Shown: one piece after another, positions 53,482-63,347 of the stretch
How positions within the stretch are numbered: the stretch's first letter is position 1
Layout: each line of letters opens with the position of its first letter
NCBI RefSeq assembly: GCF_041320605.1
Contig: NZ_CP166679.1
Coordinates: 3,334,001-3,398,000, forward strand
From: Arenibacter antarcticus
GTDB taxonomy: Bacteria > Bacteroidota > Bacteroidia > Flavobacteriales > Flavobacteriaceae
Reading direction: 5' to 3'
DNA: 64,000 nucleotides
Notes under the pieces: model-generated
Told to the model about the DNA's origin: nothing
Databases searched by the model: none
What the model saw: only the letters and a program-made list of their open reading frames with translations
Position numbers and translations under genes: made by a program

Positions 53482-54192
53482 TTAGCGTATTAAGTTAACC
53501 ATGGCCACTGTGGTGCAGGCAACTACTGCGGCAGTTTCTGTCCGCAATCTGGTTTCTCCGAGTGCTATTGGGTTATAAGCATTAGCTAGTGCCAATTTTA
53601 TCTCTGCAGAGGAAAAGTCCCCCTCCGGACCAATTAAGATTGTAGTGTTTTTATGTGGTGTTAAACTATGGAATAATTCCTTTTTTATTTGGTCCTCACA
53701 GTGCGCAATAAACAGTTCGCCACTAGTAGGAGTTTTTAAAAACTCACTAAGCGATATGGCATCATTTAATTTGGGAAGGTAGGTTTGCAGGGATTGTTTC
53801 ATTGCTGCTTGTAGCACCTTTTCCATGCGTTCCTTTTTAATGATTTTGCGTTCCGAATGATCACATATGACCGGAGTAATCTCGTGGACACCTATTTCAG
53901 TGGCCTTTTCCAAAAACCACTCAAATCTATCGTTCAGTTTAGTTGGTGCCACTACCATATGCAATCTATAAGGCTTAGGGGGATTGGTAACTTTAGAAAT
54001 CACCTTTCCCTCGCATTTTTTAGGGTTAGGGTTGGTGATCTCAGCTTCGAATAAAATGCCGTTGCCATTGGTGATCCAAAGGATATCGCCCGTTTTTTTT
54101 CGCAATACTTTGGCAATGTGCTTGCTTTCATCGGTAGGAAATGAAAATTCATTGGTGGCATCATTTAAATCGGGATGGAAAAACAGCTGCAT
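53482..54192 (-). CDS. rsmE: 16S rRNA (uracil1498-N3)-methyltransferase
   Basis: 236-aa SPOUT-class enzyme that methylates U1498 in 16S rRNA. The N-terminal PUA-like part (FSFPTDESKHIAKVLRKKTGD) is followed by the trefoil-knot domain with KATEIGVHEITPVICDHSER, TILIGPEGDFSSAEI and ALGETRLRTETAAVVA, all RsmE signatures. It lies 70 bp from tsaD on the same strand. It is a housekeeping gene with canonical length. Confidence 0.95.
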   Translation of the reverse strand: MQLFFHPDLNDATNEFSFPTDESKHIAKVLRKKTGDILWITNGNGILFEAEITNPNPKKCEGKVISKVTNPPKPYRLHMVVAPTKLNDRFEWFLEKATEIGVHEITPVICDHSERKIIKKERMEKVLQAAMKQSLQTYLPKLNDAISLSEFLKTPTSGELFIAHCEDQIKKELFHSLTPHKNTTILIGPEGDFSSAEIKLALANAYNPIALGETRLRTETAAVVACTTVAMVNLIR

Positions 54193-54262
54193 ATAGGAAT
54201 ATGGGATTTTTAGTTGTTGTTGGCTTTAGTGATGTAGATTGTTGGTGTTTTCGTTTTAGTGT

Positions 54263-55285
54263 CTAAATAACATAGCGTGCCTTGGCCGTGATATGTTGAT
54301 CCGAAAAATCTTGTTCCTTGTATTTTAAATAACCTACAATTCCGATCATAGCGGCATTATCCGTGCAATATTCAAATTTCGGGATGTAGGTAGTCCACCC
54401 CCAGTTGCTTTCCGCTTCCGTTAATGCTAGTCTAATACCCGAATTTGCGGATACCCCTCCCCCAATTGCAATTTGCTTAATGCCAGTCTGTTTCACGGCT
54501 TTCTTTAATTTATCCATTAAAATATTGACGATGGTGTATTGGATGGAGGCGCAAATATCGTTTCGATTTTCTGTGATAAAATTGGGGTTCTTTTTAGTTT
54601 CCCGTTGAATAAAGTATAGAATACTGGTCTTTAATCCACTAAAACTAAAATTCAGCCCATCTACTTTAGGTTTTGGAAAAGGAAATGCCTTAGCATTGCC
54701 CAATTGCGCATATTGGTCCACCAAAGGACCACCTGGATAAGGAAGTCCCAATATTTTCGCACTTTTATCGTAAGCTTCGCCTACAGCATCATCTAGAGAT
54801 TCCCCTAAAACCTCCATGTCAAAATAATTTTTCACTAAAACAATTTGGGTATGCCCTCCGCTAATGGTCAATGCCAAAAAAGGAAAGGAAGGTGTTTTGT
54901 AATTATCCTCCTCTATAAAGTGCGATAAAATATGGGCTTGCATATGATTTACCTCAATTAAGGGGATGTTTAGTCCAAGGGCCAACGACTTGGCAAAGGA
55001 GGTGCCAACCAATAAAGATCCCATAAGTCCTGGTCCACGAGTAAAAGCTATGGCGGATAACTGTTTTTTATCGATATTTGCCTTGGCTAAGGCTTGGTGT
55101 ACCACGGGGACAATATTTTGCTGGTGCGCCCTTGAGGCAAGTTCCGGAACGACCCCGCCGTACTCCTCATGGATTTTTTGCGTGGCCACAATATTGCTTA
55201 AAGTTTTATTGTTGCACATCACAGCAGCTGAGGTGTCATCACAGGAAGATTCTATGGCAAGAATATAAATAGTTTTATTTTCCAC
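54263..55285 (-). CDS. tsaD: tRNA N6-adenosine threonylcarbamoyltransferase subunit TsaD
   Basis: Transfers threonylcarbamoyl to A37 of ANN-decoding tRNAs. A GTG at 55285 (VENKTIYILAIESSCDDTS) gives 340 aa, the usual length; 48 open codons further upstream would add an unrelated N-terminus. Motifs are ILAIESSCDDTSAAV, the metal site NHMQAHILSHF, ISGGHTQIVLV and the ATP-site IAIGGGVSANSG. The start is only 28 bp from the divergent tamB ATG, so the two promoters must overlap coding sequence. Confidence 0.94.
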   Translation of the reverse strand: MENKTIYILAIESSCDDTSAAVMCNNKTLSNIVATQKIHEEYGGVVPELASRAHQQNIVPVVHQALAKANIDKKQLSAIAFTRGPGLMGSLLVGTSFAKSLALGLNIPLIEVNHMQAHILSHFIEEDNYKTPSFPFLALTISGGHTQIVLVKNYFDMEVLGESLDDAVGEAYDKSAKILGLPYPGGPLVDQYAQLGNAKAFPFPKPKVDGLNFSFSGLKTSILYFIQRETKKNPNFITENRNDICASIQYTIVNILMDKLKKAVKQTGIKQIAIGGGVSANSGIRLALTEAESNWGWTTYIPKFEYCTDNAAMIGIVGYLKYKEQDFSDQHITAKARYVI

Positions 55286-55313
55286 TTGGTTTGGAGTTTG
55301 GAATAAAAATTGA

Positions 55314-58300
55314 ATGTACAAAGGTAAAACATTAAGCCCTATCAAAAAATTAAGAAAAATTCTGGTCAGAGTATTTTTGGTACTCCTTCTTATTTGCGTC
55401 TTGGGTAGTTTAATGCTCTCCTTGCCCATTGTTCAGACCGGTTTTGCCAGGTATGCTGCTGCGGCAATAAATAACCAGTTTGGGACCAATATTAGCATAA
55501 ATCGCTTACGAGTATCGCTAATTACGTGGAATACTTCCCTCAATGGGATCTATATAGAGGATTATAAAAAGGATACCTTGTTCTACGTAGATCATTTAAG
55601 AACCTCCATTCTAAACATGGGCAATCTGGTTAATGGAAAATTGGAGTTCGGGGATATTGATATGAGGGGGTTGAATTTTAAACTTAAAACATATAAGGGG
55701 GACAGCATCACCAATTTAGAAGTCTTTATTGATAAGTTGGATGATAAGAAACCTAGGGAACCGGGGTCTCCACCGTTCTTCCTTTCCTCCTCCGATGTGG
55801 AAATAACCGAAAGCCATTTTAAACTTATAGATGAGAATAGGGAGACTACCGAAATGTTGAATTTTAGGGGGCTGAATATTTCTGCTGCTAAATTTAACAT
55901 TATAGGCCCAGAAGTGGTTTCCAGTATCAATGCAATGTCCTTTAAAAGTGATAGGGGGATCATAGTAGAAAAATTAAATACCCAATTTAGATATACCAAA
56001 GAGCAAATGCGGTTTGATTCCCTTGGAATAAAAACCCCTCAATCCCAATTAATAGGGAATGTAGTGTTTAATTACCGCCGTGAAGATTTTGCCGATTTTA
56101 TCAACAAGGTGAATATAGAGGCCGAATTTGTGGAATCTACCGTTGCCTTAAATGAAATTAACCTCCTCTATGATCAATTTGGAAGTGATAAAACCGTGCT
56201 CTTTTCCACCAAGGCGAGCGGTGTTCTAAACGATTTAAATACCACGGATATGTTCCTCAATATGGAGGAAACCGGAATTCGGGGCGATTTTAATTTTAAA
56301 AATCTATTTAATCCAGACGGCAACTTCTCCCTTGCCGCGGATATGAAAAATGTCACCTCCAGTTATTACGAACTTAGGGCATTGTTGCCTAATATTCTAG
56401 GGGATGTGCTGCCTTCGTCTATAGAGAAACTGGGGCAGTTTACCATTCGTGGAGATGCAATTATCACTCAATCTTCTATAAAGACCAAGGCTAATATTAA
56501 CACCCTGATTGGAAGTAGCTACGTGGATCTAGAGTTGACAGATATTAACCGAATAGATAATGCGTCCTACAAAGGTTTTATTGCATTGATGGATTTTGAT
56601 CTTGGGAATTTAATTGAAAGTGATGAAGTAGGTGTGACCAATCTAGATTTTAATGTAGAGGGCAAGGGGTTTGTTCGAGAAAATTTGAATACCGAAGTGA
56701 TCGGAGAGGTATATTCCCTGTATTTTAATGGATACAATTATCAGAATTTAAAGGTATCGGGAATATTAAAGGAACAGCTTTTTGACGGTTTTCTGTTGAG
56801 TAACGATGAGAATGTTAAATTCACCTTTAAAGGATTGGCAGACTTTGCGGAAAACAGGAATAATTTCAACTTTATTGCCTCTGTAGATTATGCAGATCTT
56901 AAAAAACTGAATTTCATAAAAGATAGTGTCGCTATTTTTAAGGGGGATATTACAATGGATATTTCAGGTAACTCTTTGGATAATATTGTGGGGGACCTTA
57001 ATTTTAGTAAAACAAACTACCAAAATATAAATGACACCTATTATTTTGATGATTTTAAAATATCCTCAACTTTCGAAAATGACACCACTAGAATTATAGA
57101 TATAAATTCTCCCGATATTATTACTGGGTATCTCAAAGGGAATTTTAAAGTAAAGGAGTTGGGGCAGTTGGTTCAAAATTCTCTCGGGAGTATCTATACC
57201 AACTATAAGCCGCATAAAATATCCAAAAACCAACGACTGGCCTTTAACTTTAAAATATATAACAAAATAGTGGACGTGTTTTTTCCACAGGTAAAGTTTG
57301 ATCCAAACACCTTTATTAGGGGGAATATTGTTGCTGATGAAGGCGATTTTAAACTAAACTTTAAGTCTCCCAGTATAATGGCCTATGGCAATGAACTAGA
57401 TAGTATAGATGTTAAAATTGATAATAAAAACCCCTTGTTTAATACCTATATTTCCGTAGGGGATATGTCCACGGCCTATTATGATGTTAAAGATTTCAAT
57501 TTAATAAATACCACTCTAAAGGATACCTTATTCTTTAGAACCGAATTTAGGGGAGGCAGTAATTTTAACGACAGTTATAATTTAAACTTCTACCATACAT
57601 TTAATAAGGAGAAGAAATCTGTTATAGGACTTAAAACCTCTGATATTAATTTTAAGGGCAATAAATGGATATTAAACAAAGAAGGTAATAGTAAAAATAA
57701 AGTGATTCTCAATAACACATTGGATAGTATCGTCATTCAAGAGATAGTGATGAATCACAATGACAATGAACAGATAAGGCTTAGGGGGCAACTTGCAGAT
57801 TCTACTTTTAAAGACGTTGAGCTCCAGTTCAGTGCGGTATCCCTAGAAAAGATTACCCCAGAGATAGATAGTCTTAAATTAAAGGGAGTGGTCAATGGAA
57901 CTTTAAACCTCCTTCAAAAAGACAATATATATTTACCCTCCTCCAATTTAATGATATCTAAATTAGGAATTAATAATATTCCTTTAGGAAATCTAAGTAT
58001 TGGAATAGTCGGTAACAAGGACTTAACGAGCTTTGTGGTAAACTCTACTTTGATAGAAAATGGGAAAGAGAGGTTAAGTGTGGTGGGGAATATCATTGAT
58101 AAGGTAGATGAGGAGCCTCAAGCAAATCTAATAGTAGATTTTAACGACTTTAACCTGGAGCCTTTTAGTCCGCTGGGAGAAGGGGTTATTACAAACATCA
58201 GGGGGCTGATAAGGGGAAGCGCGCAATTAAAAGGTCCTTTGAGTAACCCTACCATGAGCGGTTTGTTGAGTTTGGATAAGGCGGGACTAGCAGTGCCGTA

Positions 58301-59708
58301 TTTAAACGTCGATTACAGTTTCGCACCCTATTCAAAAGTCATGTTGTCCGAGCATACCTTTAACTTTCAAAAGGTAAAATTAACAGATATCGCCATGAAG
58401 ACCAATGCCACCTTGGACGGTACTATTACCCATGATTTCTTTAGGGACTGGAGTCTGGACCTGAATGTAGATACGAACGATAACCGATTTTTAATATTGA
58501 ATACCCCGTTTAAGGAAGAAGTGCTCTATTATGGAACGGGTTATTTAAATGGGAAGGGGAGAATTTTTGGTCTAACCAATGCGCTGACCATTGAGGTAGA
58601 TGGGGAGACTGCAAGGGGTACCACCCTAAAAATCCCTATTAGCGATGTAGCCAGTGTGGGCGATTTTTCCTTTATTAATTTTGTAAGTAAAAAACAGGAA
58701 GGAGTAGATACTCCGCAACGTGTGCTAAAAGAAGTGGAGGGTCTAGAGTTGGCATTTAACTTGGATGTTACGCCCGATGCGGAGGTAGAGATAGTGTTAG
58801 ACACTAAGACCGGAAGCTCCCTAAAGGGTACTGGGGTTGGGATTTTGTTTATTGAAATTAACACCAACGGCAAGTTTAATATGTACGGGGATTTTGTGGT
58901 AGTAACAGGTGAATTCCATTATAAATTTGGGGGTATTATTGATAAATCTTTTAGGGTGAAACCTGGAGGAAATATTACTTGGGAAAGAGAGCCTCTAGCA
59001 GCGCAATTAAACATGGAGGCCATATACTCCCTAAATGCCAATCCCGCTCCCTTGTTAGACAACCCAGGCTACACCAGACGTATACCTACAGATGTTGTGG
59101 TTCATCTGACAGGGGAATTGGAAAGCCCCGTCGTAGATTGGAGAATAGACTTTCCTGGAACCAATTCCATAATAAAATCGGAATTGGAGTACAGATTGCA
59201 AGATCCCACCATAGCCGAACGAAACGCAATATTTTTATTGGCGCAAGGTTCGTTTGTAAATGAACAGACAGGAATTAATCAGCAAGCAGTGACCGGTAAC
59301 CTCTTGCAGTCGGCCTCGGGATTGTTGAATTCCGTTTTGGCGGGAGATAATGACAAACTAAACCTTGGGCTATCCTACGAACAGGGAATATTGGATAGAA
59401 GTACTGATATTCAGACCGAAAATAGGATTGGAGTAACCTTGTCGACTCAAATAAGCGATAGGATTTTGCTGAACGGTAGGGTAGGGGTTCCTGTAGGTGG
59501 AGTGTCCGAAACAGTGGTTGCTGGGGATGTTGAGGTGCAGATTCTTTTGAATGAGGAGGGGACTCTTAGTGCCAAAATATTCAATAGGGAAAATGAAATC
59601 CAACAATTTTTGGCGGATCGTCAGGGATATACTCAGGGAGTTGGGCTTTCCTATCAGGTAGATTTTGAAAGCTTTAAAGCCTTGTTGTTGAAGATTTTAG
59701 GGAAATAA
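55314..59708 (+). CDS. tamB: Translocation/assembly module TamB-like protein
   Basis: 1464 aa. One N-terminal signal-anchor helix (about residues 16-40) is followed by a very long beta-rich region typical of AsmA/TamB repeat proteins (repeated short strands such as GDFNFKNL and GNFKVKEL). The C-terminal TamB (DUF490) domain runs from about 1080 to the end, with GGNITWEREPLAAQLNMEAIYSL split by the strand pattern, then LNLGLSYEQG. TamB spans the periplasm and takes part in outer-membrane protein insertion or lipid transport. It is transcribed alone and divergent from tsaD. Confidence 0.9.
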   Translation: MYKGKTLSPIKKLRKILVRVFLVLLLICVLGSLMLSLPIVQTGFARYAAAAINNQFGTNISINRLRVSLITWNTSLNGIYIEDYKKDTLFYVDHLRTSILNMGNLVNGKLEFGDIDMRGLNFKLKTYKGDSITNLEVFIDKLDDKKPREPGSPPFFLSSSDVEITESHFKLIDENRETTEMLNFRGLNISAAKFNIIGPEVVSSINAMSFKSDRGIIVEKLNTQFRYTKEQMRFDSLGIKTPQSQLIGNVVFNYRREDFADFINKVNIEAEFVESTVALNEINLLYDQFGSDKTVLFSTKASGVLNDLNTTDMFLNMEETGIRGDFNFKNLFNPDGNFSLAADMKNVTSSYYELRALLPNILGDVLPSSIEKLGQFTIRGDAIITQSSIKTKANINTLIGSSYVDLELTDINRIDNASYKGFIALMDFDLGNLIESDEVGVTNLDFNVEGKGFVRENLNTEVIGEVYSLYFNGYNYQNLKVSGILKEQLFDGFLLSNDENVKFTFKGLADFAENRNNFNFIASVDYADLKKLNFIKDSVAIFKGDITMDISGNSLDNIVGDLNFSKTNYQNINDTYYFDDFKISSTFENDTTRIIDINSPDIITGYLKGNFKVKELGQLVQNSLGSIYTNYKPHKISKNQRLAFNFKIYNKIVDVFFPQVKFDPNTFIRGNIVADEGDFKLNFKSPSIMAYGNELDSIDVKIDNKNPLFNTYISVGDMSTAYYDVKDFNLINTTLKDTLFFRTEFRGGSNFNDSYNLNFYHTFNKEKKSVIGLKTSDINFKGNKWILNKEGNSKNKVILNNTLDSIVIQEIVMNHNDNEQIRLRGQLADSTFKDVELQFSAVSLEKITPEIDSLKLKGVVNGTLNLLQKDNIYLPSSNLMISKLGINNIPLGNLSIGIVGNKDLTSFVVNSTLIENGKERLSVVGNIIDKVDEEPQANLIVDFNDFNLEPFSPLGEGVITNIRGLIRGSAQLKGPLSNPTMSGLLSLDKAGLAVPYLNVDYSFAPYSKVMLSEHTFNFQKVKLTDIAMKTNATLDGTITHDFFRDWSLDLNVDTNDNRFLILNTPFKEEVLYYGTGYLNGKGRIFGLTNALTIEVDGETARGTTLKIPISDVASVGDFSFINFVSKKQEGVDTPQRVLKEVEGLELAFNLDVTPDAEVEIVLDTKTGSSLKGTGVGILFIEINTNGKFNMYGDFVVVTGEFHYKFGGIIDKSFRVKPGGNITWEREPLAAQLNMEAIYSLNANPAPLLDNPGYTRRIPTDVVVHLTGELESPVVDWRIDFPGTNSIIKSELEYRLQDPTIAERNAIFLLAQGSFVNEQTGINQQAVTGNLLQSASGLLNSVLAGDNDKLNLGLSYEQGILDRSTDIQTENRIGVTLSTQISDRILLNGRVGVPVGGVSETVVAGDVEVQILLNEEGTLSAKIFNRENEIQQFLADRQGYTQGVGLSYQVDFESFKALLLKILGK

Positions 59709-59883
59709 AAAATGCTTTTTCAACACATGAAAAGGAATTTCACATAAATTGTAAATAATCACTTTTTGTACAGTAATGATTATGAATTTAACAAATTGGA
59801 AGAAATTACTTAACGAAAACGTTTTAGTGCTACATTATTGTCAAATTAAAGCCAAAGTCGGGTAATTATTGGAATAAGTTTGC

Positions 59884-59891
59884 TAATTTTG
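59884..59891 (+). promoter_or_regulatory. -7 promoter element of the pfkA-gapA operon
   Basis: TAATTTTG matches the TAnnTTTG consensus. It lies 16 bp before the pfkA ATG, predicting a very short leader. No -33 TTTG is present at the usual distance, so the call rests on one element. Confidence 0.4.
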
Positions 59892-59907
59892 CTTTTTTAA
59901 AATTTTA

Positions 59908-60894
59908 ATGGGTTCAACAATAAAAAAAATAGGTGTTTTTACATCAGGAGGGGATTCCCCGGGGATGAACGCTGCTATAAGGGCAGTAGTTCGGACATGT
60001 GCGTATTTAAAGATAGAATGTGTTGGAATCTATAGAGGATTCGAAGGCATGATGGAAGGTGATTTTAAGGTCATGGATGCGCGTAGTGTAAATAATATAA
60101 TCAATAAAGGAGGGACTATACTTAAATCGGCTCGTTGCTTGCCATTTAGGACAAAAGAAGGACGTCAACTAGCCTATGATCAACTAACGGCAGCTGGGAT
60201 AGATGCTTTTGTGGTAATTGGTGGTGATGGTAGTTTTACAGGAGCCTTAACCTTTAATAAGGAATTTAACTTTCCTGTTATCGGTATACCAGGAACTATA
60301 GACAACGATATCTTTGGTACTACCTATACGTTGGGTTTTGACACTGCTTTAAATACGGCTGTGGAGTGTATAGATAAGATTAGGGATACCGCAAGTTCCC
60401 ATAACAGACTCTTTTTTGTAGAGGTTATGGGTAGGGACGTTGGTCATATCGCATTAAACGCTGGCGTTGGAGCCGGAGCCGAGGAAATTTTGATCCCAGA
60501 AGAGAATCTTGGATTAGAAAGGTTATTGGAATCGCTGAAACGCAGTAAACTATCTGGAAAATCGTCTAGCATCGTGGTGGTGGCCGAAGGGGATAAGACG
60601 GGGAAAAACGTATTTGAACTTAAAGAATACGTGGAAGAACATTTACCTATCTACGATGTGCGTGTATCGGTACTGGGACATATGCAACGCGGTGGGTCAC
60701 CATCCTGTTTCGACCGTGTTTTGGCAAGTAGAATGGGAGTAAAGGCAGTAGAAGCTTTATTGGAAGGAAAGACCAACCTTATGGTAGGTATTCAGGACAA
60801 TACAATTACCTTAACACCGATCAGTAAGGCAATTAAAGGACATACTAAGATTGATAAAGAGCTCTTAAGGGTTTCGGAAATCATGACAACATAA
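59908..60894 (+). CDS. pfkA: ATP-dependent 6-phosphofructokinase
   Basis: Phosphorylates fructose-6-P in glycolysis. The 328-aa length is canonical. Motifs are TSGGDSPGMNAAIRAVVR (ATP), VIGGDGSFTGA, PGTIDNDIFGTTYTLGFDTALNT with the catalytic Asp, VEVMGRDVGHIAL and LGHMQRGGSPSCFDRVLAS. Gly-Gly-Asp in VIGGDGS indicates ATP rather than pyrophosphate as donor. It is followed by gapA 22 bp later, a glycolytic pair conserved in Flavobacteriaceae. Confidence 0.96.
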   Translation: MGSTIKKIGVFTSGGDSPGMNAAIRAVVRTCAYLKIECVGIYRGFEGMMEGDFKVMDARSVNNIINKGGTILKSARCLPFRTKEGRQLAYDQLTAAGIDAFVVIGGDGSFTGALTFNKEFNFPVIGIPGTIDNDIFGTTYTLGFDTALNTAVECIDKIRDTASSHNRLFFVEVMGRDVGHIALNAGVGAGAEEILIPEENLGLERLLESLKRSKLSGKSSSIVVVAEGDKTGKNVFELKEYVEEHLPIYDVRVSVLGHMQRGGSPSCFDRVLASRMGVKAVEALLEGKTNLMVGIQDNTITLTPISKAIKGHTKIDKELLRVSEIMTT

Positions 60895-60898
60895 ATAA

Positions 60899-61918
<1,020 letters not shown>

Positions 61919-61941
61919 TCTAAGTGCATTACTAATTAATG

Positions 61942-61986
61942 AAATCCTGAAAGTGAACATATTTGTGTTTGTTTTCAGGATTTTTA
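61942..61986 (+). terminator. Intrinsic terminator after gapA
   Basis: AAATCCTGAAA (61942-61952) pairs perfectly with TTTCAGGATTT (61973-61983), followed by T residues. The loop is about 20 nt. Confidence 0.75.
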
Positions 61987-62003
61987 CTTAATAAAATTGT
62001 TTT

Positions 62004-62855
62004 ATGATATTGATAGTTGATAGTGGCGCTACAAAATCCGATTGGATTGCTTTGGATGAAAAAGGAGACCAGTTGTTCATGACACAAACCCTTGGACTTA
62101 GCCCAGAGGTATTGACAAGACCTGTTATTGAAGATCGTTTGGCCGATAATTTTGAACTTTCCAAGAATAGGGAAAGAGTTTCGCATTTGTATTTTTACGG
62201 TGCAGGCTGTGGTACCGATAGGATGAGAAATTTCTTGGGCGAAATCTTTAAAGAATTTTTTCCCAATGCGAAAGCGGAGGTTAAAGAAGATACTTATGCT
62301 GCTATTTATGCAACCACAAAAGTGGGGCATCACGGCATAGTATGTATTTTGGGTACAGGATCTAATTGTAGCTATTATGATGGTGAAATATTACATCAAA
62401 AAGTTGCTTCCTTAGGGTATATTCCGATGGATGATGGTAGTGGTAACTTTTTCGGTAGAAAATTGATCCGTGATTATTACTTTAATAAAATGCCAAAGGA
62501 TTTGGCTACCAAGTTTGAAAAGGAGTACAATCTTGATGCAGATGTTATTAAGGAAAACCTGTACAAACAGCCCAATCCAAATACCTATCTAGCTACCTTT
62601 GCAAGGTTTATTGTGGAAAATAAAAACCACCCCTACAGTAGAGGGGTGATCGATAAAGGCTTTCAGCAATTTGTAAACAATTACATCATGCAATTTGAAT
62701 TGGCCACCAAGGTTCCAGTTAGTTTTGTTGGCAGTATTGCGCATTATCTACGCGATGAGTTGACTGCGGTAATCGAAAGAAACGATCTGGTACTAGGGGT
62801 TATTAGACAAAGACCTATAGAAGGACTTGTTGAATTTCATAGGGCTGCTATTTAA
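62004..62855 (+). CDS. BadF/BadG/BcrA/BcrD-type ATPase, probable N-acetylglucosamine kinase
   Basis: 283 aa of the ASKHA kinase fold. The phosphate-1 motif is ILIVDSGATKSDWIALDEKG, the connecting motif GAGCGTDRMRNF, and phosphate-2 GIVCILGTGSNCSYYDG. GYIPMDDGSGNFFGRKLI is characteristic of N-acetylglucosamine kinase-like members. It probably phosphorylates an amino sugar in the cytoplasm, feeding a NagB route such as the one at 29862-31790. It converges with the RidA gene and overlaps it by 8 bp. Confidence 0.86.
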   Translation: MILIVDSGATKSDWIALDEKGDQLFMTQTLGLSPEVLTRPVIEDRLADNFELSKNRERVSHLYFYGAGCGTDRMRNFLGEIFKEFFPNAKAEVKEDTYAAIYATTKVGHHGIVCILGTGSNCSYYDGEILHQKVASLGYIPMDDGSGNFFGRKLIRDYYFNKMPKDLATKFEKEYNLDADVIKENLYKQPNPNTYLATFARFIVENKNHPYSRGVIDKGFQQFVNNYIMQFELATKVPVSFVGSIAHYLRDELTAVIERNDLVLGVIRQRPIEGLVEFHRAAI

Positions 62856-63228
62856 TAGCGATCATAGAAATTTCAACATTCACAAATTTAGGGAGGTTGG
62901 CTACTTCTACAGTTTCCCTAGCTGGGGCTGTTTCAGCATTAAAATAAGCTCCGTAAACCTCATTTATCAGTGAGAACTGATGCATGTCTTTTACGAATAT
63001 CGACGATTTAACAACATTTTCAAAAGTCATTCTTGCCTCGGTAAGAATGGCTTTTAAGTTTTCCATGGATTGTTGCGTTTCCTTTTTTATGTCGCCCGCA
63101 ACCAATTCCCCGGTCTTTGGGTCTAGGGGTATCTGTCCAGAAATGTACAAGGTGTTCCCTGTCAATACAGCCTGATTGTACGGGCCTATAGGCGCTGGAG
63201 CGTTTGTGGTGTTGATAATTGTTTTCAT
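62848..63228 (-). CDS. ridA: RidA family enamine/imine deaminase
   Basis: 126 aa. It removes reactive 2-aminoacrylate-type intermediates. Family motifs are TTNAPAPIGPYNQAVLTGNTLYISGQIPLDP and ENLKAILTEARMTFENVVKSSIFV, given here in parts of the first and central strands. The catalytic Arg lies in PARETVEVANLP. The length and sequence are those of the archetypal RidA group. It overlaps the end of the convergent kinase gene by 8 bp. Confidence 0.94.
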   Translation of the reverse strand: MKTIINTTNAPAPIGPYNQAVLTGNTLYISGQIPLDPKTGELVAGDIKKETQQSMENLKAILTEARMTFENVVKSSIFVKDMHQFSLINEVYGAYFNAETAPARETVEVANLPKFVNVEISMIAIK

Positions 63229-63347
63229 ATCCTCTGTTATTTATTATGTTATAGTGTTTCTGAGTGGATCTTTGTTATGCACAATAATCGTTCGGGAAAT
63301 TGGCCCAAACCACTTCTTTTTTTTTAATCAGTCTATTTAAGTTGGGG

